From contig JBBRYE010000002.1 in assembly GCA_038237895.1 (NCBI GenBank), forward strand, positions 1-64,000: a DNA stretch of 64,000 nt, read 5' to 3'. The notes beneath the pieces are model-generated. The model had not been told where the DNA came from. It saw only the letters and a program-made list of their open reading frames with translations, and did no database searches. Every line of letters starts with the position of its first letter. Positions within the stretch are counted from its first letter, which is position 1. Positions 49,554 to 58,388 of this stretch are shown here, in pieces. The stretch is from Pseudopedobacter sp038237895. GTDB lineage: Bacteria; Bacteroidota; Bacteroidia; Sphingobacteriales; Sphingobacteriaceae. Both the position numbers and the translations under genes were made by a program.

Positions 49554-50468
49554 ATGAAATCATTTGATATTGATAATATCCCAAACCAGGAAGGTAAAGT
49601 TGCCATAGTTACAGGAGCAAACTCTGGATTAGGTTTTGAAACAACAAGAGGATTAGTGAAAAAAGGTTTTTTAGTTATCATGGCTTGTAGAGATTTAAAA
49701 AAAGCACATTTAGCTCATAATAAAATAATAAAGGAATTTGCTAGTGCAGATTTAAAAATCTTACATATTGATACTTCATCATTAAAATCTGTTAGGGCTT
49801 TTGCTAATGAATTTCTGCAGCACTATCAAAAATTGGATTTATTAATAAACAATGCTGGTATAATGGTTCCACCATATTCTTTAACAGAGGATGGTTTTGA
49901 AAGTCAGTTGGGCACAAATTATTTAGGGCATTTTTTGCTTACAGGATTGTTATTAGGAGTCTTAGAAAATGCTGAAAATAGTAGAGTGATTACCCTTAGT
50001 AGCATTGCTCATAAAAGAGGAAAAATAGATTTTGAAGATTTGCATTTTAAAAAGCATAATTATAAAAAATGGGATGCTTACGGCCAAAGTAAGTTAGCTT
50101 GTTTAATGTTTGCCTATGAATTGGATAGAAGATTAAAAGTTAAAGGTTCTAAAATTATGTCAGTTGCTTCACATCCTGGTGTTTCTTTAACTAACCTATG
50201 GAATTATATGCCCAGAGGTTTTAGTTTGATTAGTCCATTATTTAATTTATTTCTTAGCCAAAGTGCAGAAGATGGTGCAAAACCAACACTACTGGCTGGG
50301 CTAGATATAAATGTAAAAGGGGGAGAATATTTTGGACCTACTGGTTTTAATGAAATGAAAGGAGAGCCAGGTAAAGTATTTAGCACTTTGCTTTCAAAAA
50401 ATAAAGAAATTGCTAAAAAGTTATGGTCGGTTTCTGAGGAATTAACAGGTATAAATTACCTTGATTAA
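49554..50468 (+). CDS. Short-chain dehydrogenase/reductase (retinol dehydrogenase-like)
   Basis: NAD(P)-dependent oxidoreductase. The Rossmann motif VTGANSGLGFETTRGL (residues about 20-35), NNAGIM (around 99), catalytic Ser in TLSSIAH and YGQSK (Tyr and Lys of the active site, around 178-182) are all present. The long form (304 residues) and ACRDLKKA sequence after beta-2 resemble the retinol/WW-domain oxidoreductase group of classical SDRs. Substrate is unknown. It is monocistronic, with 237 bp of A/T-rich sequence upstream in which no clear motif was seen. Confidence 0.9.
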   Translation: MKSFDIDNIPNQEGKVAIVTGANSGLGFETTRGLVKKGFLVIMACRDLKKAHLAHNKIIKEFASADLKILHIDTSSLKSVRAFANEFLQHYQKLDLLINNAGIMVPPYSLTEDGFESQLGTNYLGHFLLTGLLLGVLENAENSRVITLSSIAHKRGKIDFEDLHFKKHNYKKWDAYGQSKLACLMFAYELDRRLKVKGSKIMSVASHPGVSLTNLWNYMPRGFSLISPLFNLFLSQSAEDGAKPTLLAGLDINVKGGEYFGPTGFNEMKGEPGKVFSTLLSKNKEIAKKLWSVSEELTGINYLD

Positions 50469-50572
50469 TTCTTGAGTAAAATAAAGAAGATTATTAAAAG
50501 AACTAATATTTTTGGTTCGCTAAAAATTTAGAATTAGTATCAAAACATATTTAATTGTAAAAAAGATATTTT

Positions 50573-51586
50573 TTAAAAGACTTTTAAATCTCTTTTAAAA
50601 ACATCAAATACTTTATCTTCATAAATAAAAGTATCTGCCAAATTTTTCATTTTAGTTTTTATTTCTTTTAATGATAGTTTAACATTTGGGGTAAATTTAT
50701 TTATTTCTGTTATTGCTTTAACATCATGAATAAAATTAGTCTCTTTAATTAATTTTTCCATACAAATTAACTCTAATCCTTGATCTTTTAAATTCCCACT
50801 TTCTGCAATTAACCAGCTTAAAGCATAAAATGCCGATTCAGAAAATTCAATCGCATCTAAATCTGCTTTATTTTTAGGTAGTTTATTAAACGGACTATCC
50901 ATTACTTTTTTGGTTAGATATTTTTTGAAATTACTAGTTTTTTCATCTTTTTTTAATTGAATTAAACCATTTAAAGCTTGTGCACTAATACTAATCCACC
51001 TTATCTTTCTTCTAAATTCATGTACTCCTTCTTCTATTTTATCAAAATTTATTTTTTCTGATTTATAGTCTTTTAAAATGCTTTTTATCTCTTTAAGTAA
51101 AGCTTTAGAAACTGCTTTTTTCTCTTTTTCAGGATCTAACCAATTAACTTTATTTAATTGATTAATAATTTTATCTATCTCAATTTTTTTCTCATTAGTC
51201 CAATCACCATCAATTAATAAAGTGTTTAAATTATTGAGCTCGTTCTGATAATGCTGAAATAATTGATTTAAGAATACGATAGGACAGTTTTTGGTATCAG
51301 AAAATATTTTGTGAAGAGAATCATAATAATCTATTTTACCTAATTGATCTTCTAAAGATTTAAATTTTATCTGAAGTTTTTTAAATAGCTTTTTATTACT
51401 TATGCTTTTATAAATGCTACACAAAGCTTCCAAATAAAAAAAATGTTGTCTCGCTTCAGATTGGTAATAAGCGAGTGGAATGTTTTCCTGAGATGTAGCT
51501 TTTGAAATAATTAAGCTTAATTTTTGTAAAGGGATTAAAAATCTTTTAACACTATCATTATTTCTATTAAGCACTTTTTTTATCAT
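50573..51586 (-). CDS. All-helical protein, possibly CHAD-like
   Basis: I do not recognise it with certainty. The 337 residues are rich in Lys, Leu, Glu and Ile and predicted all-helical, with no signal peptide or membrane segment. Around residue 190 EGVHEFRRKIRWISISAQAL resembles the VH-hR--hRRLR core of CHAD domains, which bind polyphosphate through conserved His and Lys/Arg on helices. The N-terminal part (around 45-60, QSEARQHFFYLEALCSI) may be the equivalent repeat. If so it would be a polyphosphate-associated protein. It is monocistronic and convergent with the SDR gene. Confidence 0.5.
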   Translation of the reverse strand: MIKKVLNRNNDSVKRFLIPLQKLSLIISKATSQENIPLAYYQSEARQHFFYLEALCSIYKSISNKKLFKKLQIKFKSLEDQLGKIDYYDSLHKIFSDTKNCPIVFLNQLFQHYQNELNNLNTLLIDGDWTNEKKIEIDKIINQLNKVNWLDPEKEKKAVSKALLKEIKSILKDYKSEKINFDKIEEGVHEFRRKIRWISISAQALNGLIQLKKDEKTSNFKKYLTKKVMDSPFNKLPKNKADLDAIEFSESAFYALSWLIAESGNLKDQGLELICMEKLIKETNFIHDVKAITEINKFTPNVKLSLKEIKTKMKNLADTFIYEDKVFDVFKRDLKVF

Positions 51587-51682
51587 GTGGTAATTTAATA
51601 ATTGTTATTTATTAATCTATAATTATGACTTGGTATAATGTTTGGTTTTAATGTAACGTTGTTATTAAACTACCATATAGCC

Positions 51683-52090
51683 ATGAAAAAAATTAATAAA
51701 AGACTGTATTTATATATTCTCATTTTAATATCCTTTAGTATTTGCTCTTTTGTAAATATCAAAATAACACAAAAAGAAGATTCAATTTTAGGTAAGTGGG
51801 AAGAAGAAAGCGGTGTTAGAACCATTGAGATTTTTAAATCAGGTAACGAATATTTTGGCAAAATTCTCACTAATAAACATCAAGAGGAGGATCAATTAAC
51901 TCCCGGAACTATTATGATGGACAATTTTACTTTTAATAAGGACGAAGATAATTGGGAGGGAAAAGTTGTAATTCCATCAAAAGACATGAATATTAATTGC
52001 AAAATAATTTTAGAAAATGAAAATCAGATAAAATCTATTGCTAAAATTGCTTTTATAAGTAGGTCTAAAACTTGGAATAGGATAAAGTGA
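51683..52090 (+). CDS. DUF2147 domain protein, secreted or membrane-anchored
   Basis: DUF2147 proteins are small, periplasmic, all-beta. After an N-terminal hydrophobic segment (about 6-26), the core reads SILGKWEEESGVRTIEIFKSGNEYFGKIL (typical G-W...I-I---G-Y-GKI) and ends WNRIK. The visible domain is slightly shorter than usual (family 120-150). I chose the ATG at 51683, since an upstream ATG (51638) adds an unlikely 15 residues before the KK-rich signal region. Function of the family is unknown. The LysR gene follows by 103 bp on the same strand. Confidence 0.75.
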   Translation: MKKINKRLYLYILILISFSICSFVNIKITQKEDSILGKWEEESGVRTIEIFKSGNEYFGKILTNKHQEEDQLTPGTIMMDNFTFNKDEDNWEGKVVIPSKDMNINCKIILENENQIKSIAKIAFISRSKTWNRIK

Positions 52091-52193
52091 AGCAAACTTG
52101 ATTTATAAAAATTAATAGAAGTTTTTGAATGTATTTTTAAAATGATTTTATAAGTTTAGTTTATATTTACATTCTAATATATAAGCCTATTTT

Positions 52194-53123
52194 ATGAATT
52201 ATACTTTGCACCAACTTCAAGTATTTTTAAAAATTACCCAAACAAAAAGTATTACTAAAGCTGCAGCCGAGTTACATTTAACGCAGCCTGCAGTTTCTAT
52301 TCAGCTTAAAAATTTACAAGATCAATTTGCCATTCCTTTAACAGAAATTGTAGGACGGCAACTTTATGTAACTGATTTTGGTAAAGAGATTGCCCAAGCT
52401 GCAGAAAATATTCTTAATGAGGTCCATGCTATAAATTATAAAACTTTAGCTTTTAAAAATCAATTAGCTGGTAGGTTAAAACTCTCTGTAGTTTCTACCG
52501 GTAAGTATGTTATGCCCTATTTCTTAACCAATTTTTTAAAGCAAAATGCGGGTATAGAGTTGGTTATGGACGTTACTAACAAAGCTAAAGTGTTAGAAAG
52601 TTTGGAAAATAATGAAGTTGATTTTTCTTTAGTTTCCATATTACCAGAAAAACTAAAAATTTTATCTGTTGCCTTGATGAAAAACCAATTGTATTTAGTA
52701 GGCAACACAGAAAGGATTTTTGATAGAAAACAGAATGACATAAATTTATTAGAAGAGTTGCCATTAATTTACAGAGAAGCGGGTTCTGGTACCAGATTTA
52801 CAATGGAGCAGTTTATAAAAAACAATAATTTGCATGTTATTAAAAAGATGGAATTAACATCTAATGAAGCAGTAAAACAGGCTGTAATTGCAGGTTTGGG
52901 CTATTCAATAATGCCAATAATTGGAATTAAAAACGAGCTGAAAAATAATGTTTTGCAAATAATCCCGATAAAAAGATTTCCAATATTATCAGAATGGAAT
53001 ATGATTTGGCTAAATAATAAAAACTTATCGCCTGTTGCAACTGCCTTTTTAGAATTTGTTAAAATAAACAAAGAGCAAATCATGAAAGAAAAATTTGATT
53101 GGATGAACGATTATCTTGCTTAA
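52194..53123 (+). CDS. LysR-type transcriptional regulator
   Basis: DNA-binding regulator responding to a small molecule. Winged helix-turn-helix at residues 1-60 (LHQLQVFLKITQTKSITKAAAELHLTQPAVSIQLKNLQDQF), then a periplasmic-binding-protein-like effector domain (about 90-300) with KLSVVSTGKYVMPYFLTNFLKQ and YREAGSGTRFTMEQF. The GSGTR stretch resembles the anion-binding loop of CbbR/CysB-type members. No divergently transcribed target sits next to it, unlike many LysR genes. It ends 4 bp inside the convergent TetR gene. Confidence 0.92.
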   Translation: MNYTLHQLQVFLKITQTKSITKAAAELHLTQPAVSIQLKNLQDQFAIPLTEIVGRQLYVTDFGKEIAQAAENILNEVHAINYKTLAFKNQLAGRLKLSVVSTGKYVMPYFLTNFLKQNAGIELVMDVTNKAKVLESLENNEVDFSLVSILPEKLKILSVALMKNQLYLVGNTERIFDRKQNDINLLEELPLIYREAGSGTRFTMEQFIKNNNLHVIKKMELTSNEAVKQAVIAGLGYSIMPIIGIKNELKNNVLQIIPIKRFPILSEWNMIWLNNKNLSPVATAFLEFVKINKEQIMKEKFDWMNDYLA

Positions 53124-53803
53124 TTAAGTTTTTTTTCTAGCGTACTAAAAATTAAATCAACTAAAAAATTTCTTACATGTTTTATGTTTTTTTCTGTACC
53201 AAAATCAGTTAAAGAAGGTAAATTATTCATAAAAAAATCTTGATAATGTGCCATTTCTATCATAGTAGTAGCTAATGATCTGGGATATACATAGCTAGGA
53301 TTATATTCTATAAAAATCTGACTAATACGGCTACAAAGATTTTTGTAAGGCATAAATAATTGTTCTTTATTATCTTCAGAAACATTTTTTGTTAAATAAA
53401 CTTTTGAAGATTCTGAAATGATGATTTCATGTAAATCTTCTAAATTTATATCCTGACTAGCATGGTTAACATCTAACTGCCAAGTTAAAATTTGAATAGT
53501 AATCTTAATTTTTTTATCAGCATCTGTTAGGTTGTTTGTGTTAAACATTACTTGGTAATCTAACCAATGCCAATACCATGAAACTATATAATTAAGTAAT
53601 CTTAATTTATTCTCAAAATACCTGTAAATAGTTGCTTCTGTGGTGCCTATCTCTTCTGCTAACTTTTTAAATGTGAACATTTCAAATCCAATCTTTCTAA
53701 TTAAGCTGGTGCCATTAGAGACTATTTTTTTTCCAATCTCACTTTGATCTGGATCTTTCAGATAAAGCTTTTCATTCATTTTAGGATGTAATTGCCATTC
53801 CAT
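53120..53803 (-). CDS. TetR/AcrR family repressor, likely controls the adjacent exporter
   Basis: Helix-turn-helix near residues 35-75: SLIRKIGFEMFTFKKLAEEIGTTEATIYRYFENKLRLLNYIV matches the TetR pattern (A...G...F---IA---G-----IY-YF--K--L). The ligand-binding C-terminal domain (about 85-227) is helical and unassigned. It is divergent from the ABC-HlyD-TolC genes with a 126-bp spacer holding a 17-bp palindrome (53868-53884). It is therefore the presumed repressor of the exporter. A TATATTTG -7 element lies on its own strand at 53829-53822. Its 3' end overlaps the LysR gene by 4 bp. Confidence 0.88.
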   Translation of the reverse strand: MEWQLHPKMNEKLYLKDPDQSEIGKKIVSNGTSLIRKIGFEMFTFKKLAEEIGTTEATIYRYFENKLRLLNYIVSWYWHWLDYQVMFNTNNLTDADKKIKITIQILTWQLDVNHASQDINLEDLHEIIISESSKVYLTKNVSEDNKEQLFMPYKNLCSRISQIFIEYNPSYVYPRSLATTMIEMAHYQDFFMNNLPSLTDFGTEKNIKHVRNFLVDLIFSTLEKKLN

Positions 53804-53821
53804 TTCAACAGGTATTTAAAA

Positions 53822-53829
53822 CAAATATA
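53822..53829 (-). promoter_or_regulatory. -7 element of the TetR gene
   Basis: TATATTTG on the minus strand, a perfect TAnnTTTG, 19 bp before the TetR ATG. No clear TTG at the -33 distance. Confidence 0.5.
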
Positions 53830-53867
53830 AGATATACCGTCATAAAAATATCATTTACTTTTTTCTG

Positions 53868-53884
53868 TAATAGTATTACTATTA
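53868..53884. promoter_or_regulatory. Perfect 17-bp palindrome, predicted TetR operator
   Basis: TAATAGTATTACTATTA: eight-bp arms around a central T. It covers the -33 position of the exporter promoter (-7 at 53902-53909), so a bound repressor would block it. It lies between the divergent TetR and exporter genes, the usual arrangement. Confidence 0.6.
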
Positions 53885-53901
53885 TTTATAATGTAATTTT
53901 A

Positions 53902-53909
53902 TATTTTTG
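53902..53909 (+). promoter_or_regulatory. -7 element of the exporter operon
   Basis: TATTTTTG matches TAnnTTTG and lies 20 bp before the ABC gene ATG, giving a leader of about 15 nt. The -33 position falls inside the 17-bp palindrome. Confidence 0.5.
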
Positions 53910-53929
53910 AAGAAGTTATACATATTTTT

Positions 53930-55603
53930 ATGATAAATAGTAATTCTTTAAGGGCAGCAATAAAAAAACTATTTCAATTAATTAACCTAGAGAAGGCTGA
54001 GATTAAAAATATTTATATCTATGCTATTTTAAATGGTGCCATTATTCTATCCCTTCCGTTGGGCATCCAAGCTATTATTAACCTGATGTTTGGGGCAATG
54101 GTTAGTACTTCGTTAATTGTAATGATTTTTTTGGTAGTGTTTGGGGTATTTATGAACGGAATATTTCAAATCAAACAAATGCGTGTTGTAGAGAGTTTGC
54201 AACAGCGCATTTTTACTCGCCTAACTTTTGGGTACGCTTATCGGATACCTAAAATTAATTTACAAAGTATTGATAAGTATTACCTTCCCGAGTTAGTTAA
54301 CCGTTTTTTTGACACTGCAACATTACAAAAAGGGCTTTCAAAGTTATTGTTAGACTTACCAACGGCTACTATCCAGGTTTTATTTGGATTAATATTATTA
54401 GGATTTTACCATCCCATATTCATCTTATTTGGTGTTCTTTTACTAATTGTAGGGATTGTAATATTTTATTTAAGTAGTTCAAAAGGTTTTAATTCTAGTA
54501 TACAAGAGTCGGATTTTAAATACCAAGTAGCCCATTGGTTAGAGGAGTTGAGCAGATGTATCAAAACTTTTAAATTTAACCAGCAAACAGATTTACATTT
54601 AAAAAAAACAAACGATTTAGTTTCAGGATATTTAACCTCAAGAAACAAACATTTCTCGGTTTTACTATTTCAATATAGGGTTATAATAGGGTTTAAAGTA
54701 ATTGTTACTGCAGCTATGTTAATTGTAGGTGCTTTTTTATTCATTAATCAAATTATTAATCTTGGGCAATTTATAGCTACAGAAATTATCATTATAACAA
54801 TTATAAACGCAATGGAAAAGCTAATTATAAGTTTAGAAGTTGTTTATGATGTATTAACATCGTTAGAAAAAATAAATAAAGTGTTAGAAAAACCACAAGA
54901 TAAAGAAGATGATGCGCTTATCAATTTAGAGAATTGGGAAATAACCAGAGGCATCAATGTTGAAGCAAAAAATTTAACTTTTGGTTTTGAGGGAGAGGGT
55001 TTAATATTAAAGGATGTTAATTTTTCTATTAATGCGGGTGAGAAAATTTGTATAAAAGGTATACATGCCTCTGGCAAATCTACATTAATTAAAACCTTAA
55101 CAGGGATGTGGCCCAACTATAACGGAAAACTTACCATCAACAATATCCCCCTTCGTAATTTATCTCCATCGGTTTTGCACCAAGAAGTTTCTTTTTACTT
55201 AACCGAAGATGAGTTATTTTCTGGTACCTTATTAGAAAACATCACCTTAGGAAAAAAGGATGTAAATTTTAACGAACTGCAAAGCATTATTGATTTGGTA
55301 GGTTTAAGCGATTTTGTATCCAATAAAAGCAAAGGCTTAGATATTTTAATAGATCCGCAGGGTAAAAAACTATCAAATAATATTGCCCAAAAAATATTAT
55401 TGGCCAGATGTTTTTATAAGAAACCCTCTCTTTTACTTATAGAAGATGGATGGATGTACATTGATGAGGAATCTAAGAACAGAATTATCAATTTTCTCAC
55501 ATCAAAAAATAATTTATTTACACTTATTGCCATTAGCGATGATGAGGGTTTTATGGCAAAATGCGATAGAACTTATGTAATGGATAAAGGAAATATTATT
55601 TAA
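53930..55603 (+). CDS. Type I secretion ABC exporter, degenerate nucleotide-binding domain
   Basis: Exporter half-molecule: membrane domain (about 30-310, four to six helices) then an ATP-binding domain. Walker A is good (GIHASGKS, residues 377-384), but the rest is poor: Walker B reads LLLIED with Glu505-Asp506 in reversed order instead of Asp-Glu, the Q-loop position near SFYLTEDELFSGT lacks Gln, and the signature region KLSNNIAQKILLAR lacks LSGGQ. No N-terminal peptidase (C39) domain is present. It starts an operon with HlyD (7 bp) and TolC genes and is divergent from TetR. The motif loss suggests a weakly hydrolysing or regulated ATPase, or a partner-dependent one; the family in Bacteroidota may share this. 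Confidence 0.85.
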   Translation: MINSNSLRAAIKKLFQLINLEKAEIKNIYIYAILNGAIILSLPLGIQAIINLMFGAMVSTSLIVMIFLVVFGVFMNGIFQIKQMRVVESLQQRIFTRLTFGYAYRIPKINLQSIDKYYLPELVNRFFDTATLQKGLSKLLLDLPTATIQVLFGLILLGFYHPIFILFGVLLLIVGIVIFYLSSSKGFNSSIQESDFKYQVAHWLEELSRCIKTFKFNQQTDLHLKKTNDLVSGYLTSRNKHFSVLLFQYRVIIGFKVIVTAAMLIVGAFLFINQIINLGQFIATEIIIITIINAMEKLIISLEVVYDVLTSLEKINKVLEKPQDKEDDALINLENWEITRGINVEAKNLTFGFEGEGLILKDVNFSINAGEKICIKGIHASGKSTLIKTLTGMWPNYNGKLTINNIPLRNLSPSVLHQEVSFYLTEDELFSGTLLENITLGKKDVNFNELQSIIDLVGLSDFVSNKSKGLDILIDPQGKKLSNNIAQKILLARCFYKKPSLLLIEDGWMYIDEESKNRIINFLTSKNNLFTLIAISDDEGFMAKCDRTYVMDKGNII

Positions 55604-55610
55604 TTAAATT

Positions 55611-56951
55611 ATGTTTTTACAAAATAATATTAATAACGATAAAATGATGGAGTTTGATGCTTTTGCAGAAGTAATCAAACAACGTAAATCTAATAGTTTG
55701 GGTAAAATTTTTCTTATTACAGCCGGATTTTGCCTATTTATACTTTTACTTCCATGGACACAAAATATTAAATCAAAGGGTTTAGTTTCTACTTTAAGTC
55801 CAAATCAAAGACCACAACAAATTAATAGTATTATCGCAGGTAGAATCGAAAAATGGTATATCCAAGACGGGCAAAAAGTAAAAAAAGGAGATACTTTACT
55901 AAGGATTAGCGAAATTAAAGAAGATTATTTAGATGCTGATTTATTAAGTAGAGTAAACGATCAAATAAGTGCAAAAAGTGATGCTATGGATTTTTACTCG
56001 CAAAAAGCCAACACTGCAACACAACAACAAAACGCCCTAAATCAATCATTAAAATTCAAGTTAGAACAAACTAAAAATAAGCTTAAGCAATATACATTAC
56101 AAGTTCAATCTGATAGTGTGAGCTATGTTGCGGCAAACAATCAGTTTAATATTTCAAAAGAACAATTAGATAGGCAGAAAAAACTATTTGATGCTGGGTT
56201 AAAATCATTAACAGATTTTGAACAAAAGCAACAATACCTTCAAGAAGCTTTAGCGAAAAGAATAAGTACAGAAAATAAATTTTACAACGGCAAAAACGAA
56301 TTGCTTAATATAAAATTAGATTTATTGGCAGCACAACAAGAATATTTTGAAAAGATATCTAAAACTGATGGAGATAAGTTTACGGCTTTATCTCAAGTTT
56401 CAGCAAGTGAAGGAGAAGTGGCAAAACTTAAAAATCAATATGCTAATTATAAAAAAAGACAGGGTTTTTACATCATAACAGCACCGCAAGATGGACAAAT
56501 AATGAGATCTATTAAGGCGGGAATTGGCGAAACTGTAAAAGAAGGCGAGCAATTGATGCAGATTGTTCCAGATTCTTTTAATCCTGCGGTAGAGATGTTT
56601 ATTAGCCCTTTAGACTTATCCTTAATTAGTGTTGGAGAGAATGTTCAGATTCAGTTTGATGGCTTTCCGGCAATTGTATTTTCGGGTTGGCCCGATGCTT
56701 CGTATGGAATTTTTAAAGGTAAAGTTGTCGCCATTGATCAATCTATTAATAATGATGGACAATTTAGGGTTTGGGTTGCTCCATCAGGAAAAAAATGGCC
56801 TAAAGCAATAAGATTTGGATCTGGAACTCAAAACATTACTTTATTAAAAGATGTGCTTTTAGGTTATGAACTATGGCGACAAATAAACGGCTTCCCTCCA
56901 GATTTTTATAAAGCACCAAAAATGAATAACCAAGGTAAAGATGAAAAGTAA
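55611..56951 (+). CDS. HlyD family membrane fusion protein
   Basis: Periplasmic adaptor linking inner-membrane exporter and TolC. One membrane helix (about 31-50, ending LPWTQNIKSKG), a split lipoyl/barrel-sandwich domain (KKGDTLLRISEIKEDYLDADL and GQIMRSIKAGIGETVKEGEQLMQIVP), a long coiled coil (about 115-280) and a beta-barrel tail (about 330-440) give the classic layout. Length 446 is normal for type I secretion adaptors. Its 3' end overlaps the TolC-like gene by 11 bp, so the two are translationally coupled. The ABC gene is 7 bp upstream. Confidence 0.93.
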   Translation: MFLQNNINNDKMMEFDAFAEVIKQRKSNSLGKIFLITAGFCLFILLLPWTQNIKSKGLVSTLSPNQRPQQINSIIAGRIEKWYIQDGQKVKKGDTLLRISEIKEDYLDADLLSRVNDQISAKSDAMDFYSQKANTATQQQNALNQSLKFKLEQTKNKLKQYTLQVQSDSVSYVAANNQFNISKEQLDRQKKLFDAGLKSLTDFEQKQQYLQEALAKRISTENKFYNGKNELLNIKLDLLAAQQEYFEKISKTDGDKFTALSQVSASEGEVAKLKNQYANYKKRQGFYIITAPQDGQIMRSIKAGIGETVKEGEQLMQIVPDSFNPAVEMFISPLDLSLISVGENVQIQFDGFPAIVFSGWPDASYGIFKGKVVAIDQSINNDGQFRVWVAPSGKKWPKAIRFGSGTQNITLLKDVLLGYELWRQINGFPPDFYKAPKMNNQGKDEK

Positions 56952-58326
56952 AATTATCTATTTATGCCTGTTTTTTCAGTTTATAACTGTTTATAATTAC
57001 GCTCAAGATACTTTAGCTTATAAAGGATTTTTATCAATAGTAAAAACTTATCATCCTATTGCCCAACAAGCAAATTTGTTAGACAATTTAGCCAAAGCAA
57101 AAAGAACAAAGGCAATTGGAGGCTTTGATCCTAAATTAGAAGCTGGTTTTGATCAAAAATATTATGATGGAACAGAATATTACACCTTTTTTACTCCTCA
57201 ATTAAAATTACCTTTATGGTATGGTGTAGAATTAAAAGGCTCTTTTTCTGAAGCAGAAGGAGCATACTTAAATCCAGAAAGTAAAATTCCAAAAGAAGGG
57301 TTAGGATATGCTGGTATAAGTTTTGAATTAGGTAAAGGTCTTTTTATTGATGAGCGAAGAGCCGCAATTAAACAAGCTCAAATTTTTTCAGAATCATCTA
57401 AAAACGAGCAAGTAAGAATTTTAAATGATTTGTTTTTAGATGCTGGAACCCAGTATATAGATTGGCAAAACAAACATCGGGTTTTAAAGATTTATCAAAA
57501 TGCAGTAGAACTAGCTAAAACAAGATTTGAAGCTGTTAAATTAAGTTTTAAAAATGGAGATAAACCAGCCATAGATACAGTAGAGGCAATATTAATTGTT
57601 CAACAAAGAGAATCATCCTATCAACAAGCAAATCTTGATTTAAAAAGCAGCCAGTTTTTGTTAAGCAATTTTTTGTGGCTTGCAAATAACCAATCTATTG
57701 ATGCCAATAAGTTATCAATTATTCCTCAAGATTTATTAGTGCAGCCTTTAATGCCTAATGCTCTAATTGAAAACAACCCAAAATTATTAAGTTATAATTT
57801 TAAAATTAAAGATTTAATTGTTGAGCGTAGGTTAAAAAGCGAAAATTTAAAACCAAATATAAGTTTGCAATTGGGCGTTTTAAACCAAGGACAATCGTTA
57901 TTAAGAAATATAAATGCTAATTATTGGCAAAATAATAATAAAGTAAATATCGGATTTTCTATGCCTCTTACTTTCGCAAAAGCAAGAGGCGAATTAGCGG
58001 AAGCTAAAATTAAAATCAAACAAACAGAGTTAGAGCAAATTTTATTAAAAAAAGAATTACAAAATAAAATGGAGCAAAACAATTTTGAGATTTTAACGCT
58101 CCAAAATCAACTCCAATTATTAAATAGAACCTATAATTCTTCCTTGCAACTTTTACAAGGAGAAGAATTAAAGTTTAAACTTGGGGAAAGCTCTTTATTT
58201 TTAATAAATTCTAGAGAAAGTAAACTGTTAGAAGTAAACGAAAAGGTATTAGATACTGAATTTAAATTAGAAAAAGCTAAAATTAAAAGTTTGTGGATTT
58301 CTGGTACTTTATATCAAAATATCTAA
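56941..58326 (+). CDS. TolC family outer-membrane protein
   Basis: Outer-membrane channel-tunnel. A signal peptide (residues 1-21, ending NYAQ) leads into two OEP repeats rich in helices and coiled coils (EQVRILNDLFLDAGTQYIDWQNKHRVLKIYQNAVELAKTRFEAVKLSFKNGDKPAIDT is a typical TolC-helix stretch), and INVGFSMP-like VNIGFSMPLTFAKARGELAEAKIK begins the second repeat. Length 461 is normal. It completes a tripartite type I export system with the two upstream genes; cargo is not encoded nearby. Confidence 0.92.
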   Translation: MKSKIIYLCLFFQFITVYNYAQDTLAYKGFLSIVKTYHPIAQQANLLDNLAKAKRTKAIGGFDPKLEAGFDQKYYDGTEYYTFFTPQLKLPLWYGVELKGSFSEAEGAYLNPESKIPKEGLGYAGISFELGKGLFIDERRAAIKQAQIFSESSKNEQVRILNDLFLDAGTQYIDWQNKHRVLKIYQNAVELAKTRFEAVKLSFKNGDKPAIDTVEAILIVQQRESSYQQANLDLKSSQFLLSNFLWLANNQSIDANKLSIIPQDLLVQPLMPNALIENNPKLLSYNFKIKDLIVERRLKSENLKPNISLQLGVLNQGQSLLRNINANYWQNNNKVNIGFSMPLTFAKARGELAEAKIKIKQTELEQILLKKELQNKMEQNNFEILTLQNQLQLLNRTYNSSLQLLQGEELKFKLGESSLFLINSRESKLLEVNEKVLDTEFKLEKAKIKSLWISGTLYQNI

Positions 58327-58388
58327 ACATTAAGATGATGCTAAAGATGTAGCTCACATTGTAGAAAGTTTTAAAAATTAAAATAGAA

